DNA of 64,000 nt from Eupeodes corollae (Eukaryota; Arthropoda; Insecta; Diptera; Syrphidae). Within the stretch, counting starts at the first letter, position 1; each line of letters starts with the position of its first letter. The DNA is taken from assembly GCF_945859685.1 (NCBI RefSeq), contig NC_079149.1, forward strand, positions 24,401,118 through 24,465,117. The letters run 5' to 3'. This document shows positions 1 through 11,289 of the stretch, one piece after another. The position numbers and the translations under genes were made by a program. Under the pieces are notes generated by a model. It saw only the letters and a program-made list of their open reading frames with translations, searched no databases and was not told the DNA's origin.

Positions 1-367
1 ATTACTAGCTGTTTCTTCGCCGATTGGATTTCCAAACAATAAATATCGGGCCAAATTCAAAACGCAAAAACAAGAAATATTCTTGGAATTGTCCAATTTT
101 ATTTTCTAAACAGAATAAATACTTTAATTAATAAAAGTAAAATACGTACATAAATAAAACTTACAAATTGGTATTTTATAAAGGGCGAAACAAACAGGAA
201 TTGAAATATTGTTTGATTGTTGAAAACAGTTGATGAACAAATGAAAATATTGTATCAAAAAAATTAGAAAAAACAATGAAATTTAAGCAATTAAAAATGA
301 TTGAAAAAATTAAGCAAAGTGTTTTTGAAATACAGTAAAAAAGTAAGTTGATGTTAAAAAAGCGTTG

Positions 368-570
368 GCTTGATGACACTAGCGATAGCTAAAAGCACAC
401 CACGACCGTGTGTATTACTTGCACATTCCACGACATCCATTCGATAGATGGAATAGTCCTTAGTGAAGAGTTCAGTACTAAGGATATCAGGTGTGAGGTT
501 GGTTTCGGTAAGAGCAAATATGTCATAAGGAAGGTTTTGGGAGTTATTAAAGACGGCAGAAGTTTTAGAC
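368..570 (-). mobile_element. LINE endonuclease-domain fragment (CR1/Jockey-like)
   Basis: Read on the minus strand, this stretch translates without a stop into a typical non-LTR endonuclease beginning: NLPYDIFALTETNL, then DYSIYRMD, then HGRGVLLAIAS. The T-E-T-N motif (E of the AP-endonuclease site) is conserved in family members. No start codon, reverse transcriptase or tail is present nearby, so this is an isolated relic. It may belong to the same family as the + strand reverse transcriptase relic near 46.3-47.8 kb, but the two do not overlap, so this cannot be proved here. The flanking 1-367 is AT-rich and shows nothing recognisable. Confidence 0.6.
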
Positions 571-683
571 CTTAACCCTCTTTAGTTTAATCGTTTCGTT
601 ATCTTTGCCACGCGGAATTGTATTTTTCGTTGATCGAACTATTTTGTAAATTTTCATTATTAAATTTAAAAAAAAAACGTAAA

Positions 684-1581
684 ATGGGTCGAGGAAAAGT
701 TTTGACTGAGGTGGAAAAAGGACAAATCAAAGCATATAAGGACGCTGGCTTATCTATTGCCAAAATAGTTAAAAAATTCGAGAGAAGCCGACACGTGATA
801 TCCAATTTTTTAGATAATGACATTAAATATGGGAAAACATAAAAGGCCGCATGCGGAAAGGCGGCTTTTATTAAGAAAAGCGTCAAATTCTCACGACACT
901 TTGGCAAAAATCAGGGAAAAATGTGGTGTTAAAGCAAGTCTAACAACCAAGCGTCGTGTTATTTCGAAAGCTAAACACATAAAAAGACTTAAAATCAAGA
1001 AGAAGCCACCCCTTAACCTTCGAAAAGAGGAACGCCTCAGTTTTTGCCGCGCAAATGTTACCTAGACTTCTGAGTGGCATCGAGTGGTCTTCTCCGACGA
1101 AATATAATTTGGAAGGTCCCGATGGATATAGCTACTATTTCCATGACCTCCGCAAAGAAACTCATTATCTAGACCGACTGCATAGCATAGTTGGAGGTAT
1201 AATGGTCTCTATTATGGCACCTGCAAACTGCATTTTGTGTCAAACACAATGAATGCGTTGTCTTACAATGGTACCTATATTGAAAGAGGCCTTTTCATAC
1301 TTTCAAACCCTTTATGGTTTGTCAAATCATATATACAGAGCCAAAATGTGGAGCTATTAAGCTGCCCGCCCTACTCACCGCACTTGAATATTATAGAAAA
1401 TGTTTGGGGATGGCTGACACGTCAAGTATACGAATCAGGAAAACAATATTCAACTATACCGAATATATCCGAACCAACTCAAGCCATCGAATTGGCTTGG
1501 AGCTCGATTTCGCTAAATTATTTGGACAGTTTGTATGCATCCCTTCCAAACAGGATGTGTGAAGTTTTGGCTCACTATTAA
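684..1581 (+). pseudogene. Tc1-like transposase, frameshifted and internally deleted
   Basis: The piece starting MGRGKVLTEVEKGQ (from 684) is the N-terminal helix-turn-helix of a Tc1-like transposase. The rest continues in other frames: the first catalytic motif VFSDE near 1087, followed by LEGPDGYSYYFHD, and the end segment SPHLNIIENVWGW near 1375-1415 that carries the catalytic E. The block with the second catalytic D (normally QQDNAP) is missing between about 1315 and 1330. At least three frame changes and this deletion make it dead. Two relatives in the window, near 30.1-30.8 kb and 42-43.6 kb, share the PDGYxYxFHDxRKE motif. No terminal repeats were found. Confidence 0.85.
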
Positions 1582-1914
1582 AACATTTGTTTGTTTGTTA
1601 AATAAAATACTCCAGTTACCTACATTTAATGTAACGTTCGTAATAAAAAGAACAGTAATACTCTAAAATGTTTTTTTTTTTATTAAAGTATCCTATTCAT
1701 GTGGTGCGAAATTTGGACCTCGCAGTTTGCGTGTTTTTGATCAATAATTTTTCATTAATATTTAAATCCTAATCATTAAATGTTTTTTTTAGGTGAAATG
1801 AAAACAATGAACTGAAAATAAAAAATAGGTCTCAGTTTGGTTTGGGAACTATGGAACTATGTGGCGAGGAGTGTAATTTGAACAATTGCAATTTAAATAT
1901 TTGCATTATAATTC

Positions 1915-2541
1915 ATGAGACCTGGAAATGTCTCATGCAGTAATTGAATTATTTCACGGGCTGTATGACATGTGGCACCGTCTTGTTGAAACCACATATT
2001 GGACACATCAATATCATCCAATTTTGGAAGAAAGAACTGTGTGATCATGTCGCGATATCGATATGAAGACACAGATCTTTGGTGAGTATACGCTGTAGAG
2101 AGGTTCTTGAAATTTGCAATTCTTGTCCACGACGTCGAATTGAGGTTCCTGGATTTTCAGCAACACTCTCACGCACTGCTTCGATATTCACATTTGAACG
2201 GCTTGTTTTTGGACGACCAGTGTGTTTGACGTCTCCAACGGATCCAGTCTCCATGAATTTTTCAATTAATCTCTTCACAGTTGACGAAGTTAAAACACTA
2301 TTCCGACCATATTTTGTATGAAATTTTCGAACTGCAGCCGCCAAGCTTTCACTATTTTTGAAATATTCTTTAAAAATGAAGACACGTTGTTCTATCGTGT
2401 AACGCTCCATTTTTAATAACCCTATACTGTTAGCTGTCAAATTGCTTTTTTTTTGTCAGGGTTGCCAACACTTCACTGCACAAATGGCGGCAAAATCAAA
2501 TCTTGCGTTAATTTTGGGACACCCTTTATTTGGTAGCAAAC
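1915..2541 (-). mobile_element. Mariner/Tc1-type element with internal deletion
   Basis: The minus-strand reading frame 2440-2045 begins MERYTIEQRVFIFKEYFKN and continues with a DNA-binding region (GRPKTSRS, then ISRTSLQRILTKDL) typical of a widespread insect transposase with an N-terminal helix-turn-helix. It then jumps directly to the distal part: on the minus strand 2055-1920 reads DMITQFFLPKLDDIDVSNMW, then FQQDGATCHTAREIIQLLHE. The middle, with the first catalytic aspartate, is lost. The sequence at 2509-2532 (GGTGTCCCAAAATTAACGC on the minus strand) resembles the terminal repeat of such elements. This is a non-autonomous deletion derivative. Confidence 0.75.
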
Positions 2542-2679
2542 CCCTTGTTTTTAATCACTTCATCACATCTTCTGGAGCATGGAGTCAATTAAATTGCTTA
2601 TTTTGCTGTTTGCGATACTTTCCCAAGCCAATTAAATTTTATCAATGAGATCATTGTTTTTTTTTTTGAATTAGTCCAT

Positions 2680-3193
2680 ATAATTCGTCGATCTACAATA
2701 TTCAGCATACATTTTCTGTGGGGTTGAGATTTGGAGACTGTGCTGGCCATTGTAATACGTTAATCCGGTTTTCTTAAAACCACGTCTTAACCGTATTATA
2801 CGTGTGCTTTGGGTCGCTGTCCTGCTGGAATATCAATTTCAAAGGCAACTGATCCTCAATGTGTGGCAGTGTTACATTTCGCAAAATGTCAAGGTACATA
2901 AAACGATCCATTGTAGCATCTATCTGATGAATCGGTCCCAGTCCATGCCCTGACAAACATATCCACAGCATTACGTTACCTCCTCCGTGAAGCTTTGGTG
3001 TAAAGTGGATTTAGTTCCTCTTTGGCTTGAACCCTTGAAAATTGAATTTGGACTCGTCCAAAAAGGGTACGTTTCTCCATTTTCTAACGTTCTTATTGAT
3101 GTGGTCACGAGCAAATTTGAATCTCGTCAGCTTATTTTTGGTGGAAATAGAAAGCATGTTTATTGCTGTGAATGAAGCAGGTAATGACGACAA
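2680..3193 (-). pseudogene. Tc1-like transposase fragment, frameshifted
   Basis: Minus-strand pieces run in order. 3193-3011 reads ARDHINKNVRKWRNVPFLDESKFNFQGF and contains the first catalytic D. 2971-2774 reads GLGPIHQIDATMDRFMYLDI, then LIFQQDSDPKHT, with the second D. 2770-2680 matches the WPAQSPNLNPTENV region with the final E only if frames are switched. The N-terminal DNA-binding domain is missing, and frames break near 3000 and 2772. It belongs to a Tc1-like family different from the copy at 684-1581. The AT-rich stretch 3194-3735 has no recognisable feature. Confidence 0.8.
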
Positions 3194-3737
3194 TCTTGTT
3201 TATGCGTCCAATCCTTTTTGACCCTATTTGAATAGCTTCTTTTTCTTTACTTTGCCTAACGGTGATTTCTTATTCGATTTTAGTAGTTTCTTTTACAATT
3301 CTGTAAACTTTTGTTGTTTCTTCCTGCGCGAATACTTTCTGCCAATTAAAAATTGGATGATTTTCCAATTAGTGGATTATTGAAAATACAAGAAATTGGG
3401 AATTAAGAAGAGTACAAACGGTTGCAAGAAGTCTGACAATTGTTTTCCTGTTACTTTTGACAGATACAAATTAGCTAGAAGATTGGTTTAAATGTTTTGC
3501 GAAAAATCCAACATTAGTAGATCTTAAAATTTAAGTTGAAAAGTGGGTTATAAATAAGAAACGCAGTATTTAATGTATACTTTGTTTACTTCCGGACAAG
3601 GTACTAACGAATTCAAATATTAATTTAAATTCAATTTTGGAAAAAATAAATGATCTTTAAAGTGATCATTAGCTGGCTAGACTTAATATTACAAAAATAA
3701 TATTAACAACTTTCATTTTAAAAAAGTTACAATAATC

Positions 3738-4610
3738 ATTCACAGCTAGTGGCTACGTAGTCAAAATTCAACTAGCTTTGTGAATGCAAAACAACACTAC
3801 AAAGCTAGTCAATTCGGAACTGTCATATTAATGACAAATACAAATATGTATATAAAATAAGAAACGTTAGTGTTTTCAGAACTTTAAATAGTTTTCCTTA
3901 TAATATGATTGATTTATATTTGTATTTAAATACCGAAAGATTCATTTCATTTTGAATTCTTGTATCCTTACCGAGCAGCTGATTGTGAAACGTCAAAACC
4001 AGTGTAAACTAACTTTATGGCTGAAATTTTTACACTACGTCGTAGGGGAAATTTCAACTAAATTTGTAGTTATATTTAGCCAATCAGAATCCCTTGACTA
4101 CGAAGCCATTGGGCGCATTCACAAAGCTAGTAGCTACGTAGTCAAAATTCAACTAGCTTTGTGAATGCAAAACTCCACCACAAAGCTAGTCAATCTGGAC
4201 CTGTTATATTATTGTTAAATGCAAATATATAACATAAGAAACATTTTTGATTTGATAACTTTAACTTATCTTTTGTGTTTTTAAATTTAATAAAATCAAA
4301 TTCAAGGCACAAATTGAATGATTCATACTTGTATTTAAATACTAAACGATTTATTTCATTTTGAATTCGTGTGTCCTAACCGAACAGCTGATTGTGAAAC
4401 GTGAAAATCATTCTCCACTATGTAGCCGAATTTTGTACACTATGTCGGAGGGGAAATTTCAACCAATTTTGTAGTTTGATTTAGCCGATTACAATCCCTT
4501 GACTACGTAGCCACTGGTCGCATTCGAAAAGCTAGTGGCTACGTAGTCGAAATTCAACTAGATTTGTGAATGCAAAACTTCACTACAAAGCTAGTCAATC
4601 CTGAGCTGTC
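3738..4610. repeat. Left cluster of Harbinger terminal repeats
   Basis: Three copies of a unit of about 85 bp lie near 3738-3830, 4116-4200 and 4521-4605. In each, a short GCTAGTxGCTACGTAGTC block is followed about 10 bp later by ACTAGCTTTGTGAATGC, so each unit is a compact inverted repeat with two element ends facing each other. Between them lie copies of CAGCTGATTGTGAAACGT and GGGGAAATTTCAAC. The spacing suggests tandem or nested terminal segments, not a single terminal repeat. Confidence 0.7.
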
Positions 4611-4738
4611 ATATTAATGACAGATGCAAAAGTAAACAAACGCAAAATCGGAAACATTTGAGAAAGTTTTAAGAATTTTAAACAAATAACAACAATATTT
4701 TTAAATTAAATAAAAACAAATACAAAAAATTAGATAAA

Positions 4739-6080
4739 ATGAGCGATTCGGAAGAAGATGAAGTCATAGGTATGTAAAATAGTTTAATTGTGGTCAATTT
4801 AAGACACTTCATATATTTGCCAAATAGCTAGAGCTGTGATTGTCGTAAACGATCTCCTCGCAGTGGGTTCCTTATCTGACCAACTTCAAGAAAACATTAA
4901 AGAAGATCGCGTAAGGAATACGAACTATTATGAAGTAGTAATTCCAGATTACAGTTTAGAAGAATTCCGGTGCCATTTTCGAATGAGTCGAAGTTGTTTT
5001 TCGGTAATTTTTTTTTGTTTATATAAGTATGTTATTAATTAGTTCTTTAAAGGATCTTATGACAAAGATTGGAAATCTCAAGTGTGTTCATCAGTTGGAA
5101 AAAAAACTTTTGTATACTATTTGGACTTTAAGCAAACAAGAGAGTTTTTTGTCATCTGGCGATCGTTTCAATTTAGCACCAAGTTCAGCACACAATTCAT
5201 TTTGTGAGATTCTGGATTTGTTGTGTTCCCTTTTGGCTCAATACATTAAGTGGCCATCAATAAGCCAATATAATGATATATCCCGGGTATGTGTACATAA
5301 AATTTTTGACAAATTCAGTTCATCATTTTGAAATAACACATACATAAATATTCTAATGAAGGTATTTCGAGAAAAATCAGGAGGTTATATTCCCGGGATC
5401 GTTGGTGCGATAGATGGGTGTCACATTCAAATAAAACAGCCGGTCAAGAACCCTATAGACTACTACAACAGAAAAAATACGCATTCGATTATTTTACAAG
5501 GTACACTTAATATTATATTAATTTTAACAAATATATTTACATATTAATTTCTTTAAAAGGAGTTTGTGACCATCGAGCTGTTTTCATCGATATTTATGTA
5601 GGCGCTCCTGGTCGACTACATGATGCTCGAGTTTTTAGAAATAGCCCTCTCTCTGATAAATTGGCTCAATTCTTGCCTGCCGACTACCATCTTGTAGGAG
5701 ATGCTGCCTACCCTCTAGGTCAAAACCTAATAACTCCCTTCCGTGACAATGGACACCTTCTCGAAAGGCAAATCAATTTCAATACACGCCTTAGCAGTGC
5801 CAGAATAACCATAGAGCAAACTTTTGGTTTTCTCAAAGGCCGATTTCGTCGATTGAAATATTTGGATGTTTCAAGTCCTATGCTGGCCAATAAAATTATA
5901 ACAGCTAGTTGCATTTTGCACAACCACATTCATTTATTTAATGAATCTGGAAATTTTTCTGACATCGAATCTGAAAATGATGACGATCTGGGAAATGATT
6001 TAAATTCAAGTCAAAACATGGAAAACCAAGAAAGAAGCAGCTGTGCTAGAAAAAGAAACTTCTTGTTGAACAATTTTTAA
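4739..6080 (+). CDS. Harbinger transposase (DDE_Tnp_4, HARBI1-like), five exons
   Basis: Proposed exons are 4739-4769, 4828-5003, 5053-5286, 5362-5500 and 5560-6080. All introns start GT and end AG, and phases match at every junction. The product is 366 residues, close to the roughly 350 of HARBI1-type nucleases. It starts MSDSEEDEVI. The likely catalytic triad is D165 (GAIDGCH), D241 (LVGDAAYP) and E279 (TIEQTFGFLKGRF), with spacings of 76 and 38. The GRLHDARVF block is also typical. An acidic, Ser/Asn-rich tail follows and the protein ends RNFLLNNF. No stop or frameshift breaks the spliced frame, so this copy may be recent or active. The alternative is a domesticated gene, which the flanking terminal repeats make less likely. 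Confidence 0.85.
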
Positions 6081-6373
6081 AAATAAAATATGTACTTTTT
6101 TCAATTAATTTTTTTATTTGTACTTTGTTTTGTTTACAAAAAAAGGAACTTCAGTTTGTCTTCATGACTAAAAATCTTATTACTAAACTTATAAACTAAT
6201 CTTAACCTAACTATAAGCTTTCTTAAAAATAAAAATAACACACTTAATACTAAACAAAAAAAAAAACAATTCATTTAAAAAAAAAGTATTTCATCACAGT
6301 TAAAAACAAAAATTATAAAATTCATTAACAAAAAATACACACGATAACTCTCCATCCAATCTCTGCAAAGTTC

Positions 6374-6887
6374 TCAGTTATCTAAAAAATAAAATGATAT
6401 TAGGAGAATATATTTTAAGAAATTATATTAACTTACTTGTTCTATTTTCTTTTTCTTCCTTGTATTTAAGCATCTCGAATTCCAACCTTTTCTGTTTTAG
6501 AACTCGCATTTCCTTCAATTCTTTTTTTAAATAAGAGACAATTTAATTTTACCTTTCTCTATATTGCCTGTGTTTTCTTGTGCATAATCAAGATTTGTTG
6601 GAGTAGACACTGAATCTGTAATAATATTGTTAGATATATTTTTTAGCTTACTACATTGAAATAATTTAAGATTTTTCAAAATAACTCAAATTTACCTTCC
6701 TCCGTATGTTCTGCATTTTGTGCACTCAAATTTTGTTCCATGAATGCTGCGGCATACACTGGATCTGAAACAAAATTGTTAAGTGAATTGTTTTGTTTAT
6801 TGCACTTAAAAAACATTACCTGTTAAGATTTTATTGCAAATTTCTTCATCTGCCTCTATTTCGTAATTTATTTCTAAATACTGCACA
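6374..6887 (-). pseudogene. Harbinger accessory (Myb/SANT-type) gene, 3' exons only
   Basis: On the minus strand, small exons join in frame: 6887-6820 (YLEINYEIEADEEICN), 6764-6696 (DPVYAAAFMEQNLSAQ), 6615-6553 (SVSTPTNLDYAQEN), 6520-6434 (ELKEMRVLKQKRLEFEMLKY) and a last short exon from 6381 with its stop near 6374. Donor and acceptor sites are canonical and the phases agree. The Lys/Glu-rich coiled-coil end is typical of the second Harbinger protein, which helps the transposase bind DNA. The first exon seen has a 3' splice site but nothing upstream. The DNA-binding N-terminus is absent and the terminal-repeat block begins at about 6935. The gene is truncated. Confidence 0.65.
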
Positions 6888-6934
6888 ATAAGTTACATTT
6901 TGAAATGTTTGTATCTTTTTTAAATTTTTTCAAC

Positions 6935-7466
6935 AGCTGATTGTGAAACGTCAAAATCAGTGCCAACTAACTTTTTAGCCGAAATTTTTACACTACGTCG
7001 GAGGGGAAATTTCAACTACTTTTGTAGCTAGATTTAGCCAATCAGAACCCCTTGACTACGTAGCCACTAGCTTTTCGAATGCGACCACTAGCTTTGTGAA
7101 TGCAAAACTACACTACAAAGATAGTCAATCTGGAACTGTCATATTATTGACAAATGAAAATATATAAAATAAGTAACATTTTTGATTTGATAACTTTAAC
7201 TTCTCTTTTTTTTAAATTCAATAAAATCAAAATTAAGACACAATTTGAATGATTTAAATTTGTATTTAAATATTGAACAATTTATTTAATTTTGAATTCG
7301 TGTTATAATACCGAGCAGCTGATTGTGAAACGTCGAAATCATTCTCCACTAACTTTGTAGCCGAATTTTTTACACTACGTAGGAGGGGAAATTTCAACTA
7401 CTTTTGTAGTTGGATTTAGCCAATCAGAATCCCTTGACTACGTAGCCACTAGCTTTGTGAATGCTC
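6935..7466. repeat. Right cluster of Harbinger terminal repeats
   Basis: Two copies of the sequence running from CAGCTGATTGTGAAACGTC through TGACTACGTAGCCACTAGC occur at about 6935-7085 and 7316-7465. They match the interior of the left cluster (3977-4130 and 4385-4530). The first ends in a head-to-head junction of element termini at 7068-7125. Confidence 0.7.
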
Positions 7467-7602
7467 TTAATGCTACCATTGTTCAATGATATAACATGAC
7501 ATTGAATTTAGTACAAAGTAGGAAAAACATTCTGTACAGCTTAGGTCGTTCAGAACGAACTTCAGAGCGGAGAATATAAATCGATCTAAAATGGAAAATT
7601 CA

Positions 7603-7830
7603 TCATTTGAGATATTTCGGGAGTCTAGCCATTTCCACAAAAACGGGATCATTTAACTCCTCATCTTTGTCAAAAAAGTATCCATTGTGTTTATTGAACA
7701 AACGTATTTGAAGATCATATTCAAATTTTAAAAATGTACACGTATTCACAATGGAATAATCCGAAAACCCCACCGAACAGTCACTCTTTGTGAATTTTTC
7801 GACAATCACTCTTGGATTATCGTTCGCCAA
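7603..7830 (-). CDS. Short ORF of unknown function
   Basis: A 75-residue minus-strand frame, MANDNPRVIVEKFTKSD to RLPKYLK, has a balanced, non-repetitive composition unlike a chance translation of AT-rich DNA. No family is recognised. It starts immediately beyond the Harbinger right end. No splice partner or terminal repeat is obvious. It could be a transposon remnant or an exon. The following stretch, 7831-8450, holds a short duplicated AATGTGCCTTATC motif (7850 and 7873) and nothing else recognised. Confidence 0.2.
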   Translation of the reverse strand: MANDNPRVIVEKFTKSDCSVGFSDYSIVNTCTFLKFEYDLQIRLFNKHNGYFFDKDEELNDPVFVEMARLPKYLK

Positions 7831-8451
7831 AAAGCGGCACTGAGGTGAAAATGTGCCTTATCACTAACGTGGAAATGTGCCTTATCTTCCCTCTTCCGTT
7901 ACACGCCACACTCTATCGCCTTCAATTCTTGGGTGAGCAGAGTGCCTCGGAGGAAACAAACATTAACAATATGCCTTATCAACTTCGAAAATTGTTCATC
8001 TACTGTTGACTTTTCTTGCCACCGAATGGTAAAAAGCTTTTACGTTGTTAGCGTGTAAATGCAAGTCTTTATGCATAATTTTGCAATTCTAGGACAAAAC
8101 GACGAGTTGTTGTGGACGTCTCTTCCTACATTACCGTTTCAAATCACGAAGTGCGTTGCTCGATTGTGTATCATTCCAAAGTTGATATTGAATTAGTCTG
8201 AAATTTAGAAGTTGTCAAATAAAATGCAAAAAAAAAAATTGACGTTTAGGTGTGGTCTACATTCAACAAAGGCCCTTCAAATTTAACCACCCTTTACATA
8301 CATATTTGTATACTGCCCGTGATGTTCATTTATTAAATATACATTATGAATAATATTTAAAATATTTCAGATTTTTAATCTTTTTAAAATAGAAAAAATA
8401 TATAGTTACCTGTTGAACTAAACAACTAATTTTAATATGATATAGATTCAT

Positions 8452-8772
8452 ATTTACTTACTTATAGCGGAGGTTACAATAGAAGTGAATTAGTATCGTT
8501 GAAAAGACATAGTGCCAGGGCACTGAACCCATAAAAATATATTTTTTACTTTAATAATATACCTTTTTTTATAAACAAAATTCTTAATTGGTTTTGATTA
8601 TAGGAATTATTGTTAATTTTTAAACTTCCTCAGGTTTACATTATATTAATTTATTTTGTTTATTCTATTTTTGATTTCAATTTTTATTTTCACATTTTGC
8701 TAACTTATTTTGTAGTAGTTATTCCTTTTGCTTCAGATATATCATGTCTCTGGTTGACTAGGAGGTTAAACT
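8452..8772. repeat. Direct repeat, left copy, beside LINE A
   Basis: This 320-bp stretch, starting ATTTACTTACTTATAGCG and ending GTTGACTAGGAGGTTAAAC, recurs almost unchanged at 13461-13762. The right copy lacks about 17 bp near its end. Between the copies lie the two opposed LINE copies. It is not an LTR: there are no TG...CA ends, primer-binding site or polypurine tract. Confidence 0.85.
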
Positions 8773-9028
8773 TACTTATTTACTTAAGGTGGTGCCACAG
8801 ACCGGGGCGGACCTGGGCCTCAACCAACATGTGTCTCCAGCCAACTCGGTCCCTAGCTAACTGTTTCCAGTTTCACGCGACAAGTTGGTTGAGGTCCTCT
8901 CCCACCTGGGTGCGCCACCTGAGTCGCGGTCTTGCTCTACTGCGCCGTCCCTCGGGATTGGATTCGAAGACCTTCCAGGCTGGATCGTTGATGTCCATCC
9001 GCTCTACATGACCTAGCCTTCTAAGCCG

Positions 9029-10902
9029 TTAGACTTTAATTCTGCTAACTAGGTCAGTGTCTCTGTACAGCCCGTACAGCTCGTCGTTATATCTTCTCCT
9101 CCATTTTCCGTCTATGCGTACGGGAGCAAAAATCACCCAAAGAATTTTTCTCTCGAAGCATCCTAAGACGCTCTCATCTTTCTTTGACAGGGTCCAGGCC
9201 TCAGCGCCATAAATGAGAACCGGGATGATGAGTGTCTTACAGATGGCGATTTTAGATGCTCGAGAGAGGACTTTACTTCTCAATTGCCTTCTAAGTCCAA
9301 AGAAACAGCGATTTGTAAGAGTTATTCTTCGTTTGATTTCAGCACTGGTGTCGTTTTCTGCATTAATAGCGGTGCCTAGATAGACAAAGTAATTAACTGC
9401 CTCAAAGTTATAGCTGTCCATGGTGACGTTTTGTCCAAGACGTCGTCGTTCAGTGTCCTTTTTTGATGACAGCATATACTTGGTCTTGCCCTCATTGACC
9501 ACTTAACCCATCTTCTTCGCTTACGTCGCAATGCTCAAAAACGCTCCACTGACATCACGCTTTGATCTTCCAATTATGTAAATATCATCTGCGTATCCGA
9601 GTAATTGGATGGACCTTTGGAAGATTGTGCCTCTAGTGTTGACGGTTGAGTTATGCACAATTCTTTCCAAAACGATGTTGAAGAAGTCGCATGACAGTGC
9701 ATCGCCTTGTCTAAAACCTTTTTTGACATCATATACATCCGTAAGATCTTTTCCGACCTTGATAGAGCAGCGTGCATTCTCCATCGTCATTCTGCACAAA
9801 CGGATAAGTTTGACAGGGATGCCAAAACTAGACATTGCTCGGTAGAGCTCTTCCCTATAGATGCTGCCATACGCGGCCTTAAAATCGATAAAGAGATGGT
9901 GGCTCCTGGGTTTTTTCCAAGATTTGCCGTAGTGGGAATACTAAAGCCACACTGATAAGGACCAATCAGGTTGTTGACAAATGGCTTCAGAGGTTCACAT
10001 AATACGGCAGAGAGGATCTTATACGCAATGTTAAGGAGACTGATGCCTCTGTAGTTGGCGCAGCTTAGAGGGTCTCCTTTCTTATGTATCGGGCCCACTA
10101 TGCTGAGATTCCACTCATCGGGCATGCTTTCTTCCGACCATATTTTGCAGAAGAGTTGGTGCATGCTCCGTACCAAGTCATCGCCTGCTGCTTTGAATAG
10201 TTCAGCAGCGATGCAGTCAGCTCCAGCAGCTTTGTTTGACTTAAGTTTAGATATAGCTATCTTCACTTCGTCAAGGTCGGGTAGGCGGAATTGTTGATCT
10301 GCGTCGCTGAGGTTGAGTGGTTCTATCTCCCTTACAGCGGAATTCGGTTCGTCATCGCCGTTATATAATTTGGAGAAGTGATCTTTCCATATTCTCAGCA
10401 TCGACTGTGGTTCTACTATGATGTTCCCTTGATCGTCTTTACAGGCTTCGGTTCGTGGCTGGTACCCTTCGAAGGTTTTTTTTACCTTTTGGTAAAATTT
10501 ACGAACCTCATTCCTGTTGTGACATCCCTCTATCTCCTCGATCGCGCGCTTCTCATGCTCTCTTTTTTTCCGTCTAAGAAGCCGGTGTTCCTCTCTCCTC
10601 TTCTGCTCGTATAGCTCGCGAGCAGCTCTGGTCCTTCTGTACAGCACCGTTTTGTATGCCTCTTGTTTCGTTGCGTGCGCTTGCCGGCATTCGTTGTCAA
10701 ACCAGGGGTTTCGCTGTGGTGGCCGTGTGAAACTTACCACTTCAGAGGCGGCATCTCTGATGGCTGCAAGGCAACGTTGCCACTGGTTTTCAATGCTTAA
10801 TGCAGGCAGCATAGGAATCCTTAAGAGGTTATTAGAGACTCGATCGGAAAAGGACATGTCAGTCTCCTGCGATTGTAGCCGTCTAACGTCGAATCTTCTC
10901 AC
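9029..10902 (-). pseudogene. LINE A reverse transcriptase domain, frameshifted
   Basis: The main frame from 10902 reads through the linker (REHEKRAIEEIEGCHNRNEV) and the fingers (LKSNKAAGADCIAAELFKAA, then HKKGDPLSCANYRGISLLN). At about 9950 the sequence jumps from PYQCGF past some 45 bp of the conserved GKSTIDQIFTLRQ segment. The palm then continues in other frames: 9835-9521 (CRMTMENARCSIKVGKD; FRQGDALSCDFFN; GYADD catalytic box) and 9502-9029 (NEGKTKYMLSSKKD; LIYGAEAWTLSKKDE). The order matches the intact stretch in LINE B. Confidence 0.85.
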
Positions 10903-11289
10903 AGTACTTCCTTGTTTTGGCTTGGATCGGTATATCCGTAGCCGTACCTTGGCTACAACGAGGTAGTGGTCCGAGTCAATGTTGGCCGCTCGGAATGTTC
11001 CGATATCCTGTATACTGGAGAAGTGTCGTGCGTCGATCGCAATGAGGTCAATCTGGTTGACGGTTGATTGATCAGGAGATTTCCATGTCCCCTTGTGGAT
11101 ATTAAGATGCGTAAACTGCGTACTAGCTAGCAGAACGTCTCGCCCCGCAGCGAAATCGACCAGCCTGAATCCGTTGTCGGAGGTAGTGTCGTGCAGGCTG
11201 TATCTCCCGATTATGCCACCAAGGATGTCTTCTCTTCCTAGCTTGGCATTGAAATCTCCTAAGAGAATTTTAATGTCATAGCCAGGGCA

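Larger units (their letters stand above)
3738..7466 (+). mobile_element. PIF/Harbinger DNA transposon
   Basis: The element is bounded by matching inverted ends: CACAGCTAGTGGCTACGTAG near 3743 and, in reverse complement, CACAAAGCTAGTGGCTACGT near 7464. It contains a spliced Harbinger transposase on the plus strand and the 3' part of an accessory gene on the minus strand, the divided two-gene arrangement known for this superfamily. Several further copies of the terminal sequence lie inside both ends, so small non-autonomous relatives may be nested there. No clean 3-bp target duplication could be settled, so the outer limits are approximate. Confidence 0.75.

Noticed and set aside
11093..11281. 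Plus-strand ORFs across 9.6-11.3 kb
   Set aside because: They are antisense shadows of the LINE A endonuclease and reverse transcriptase.
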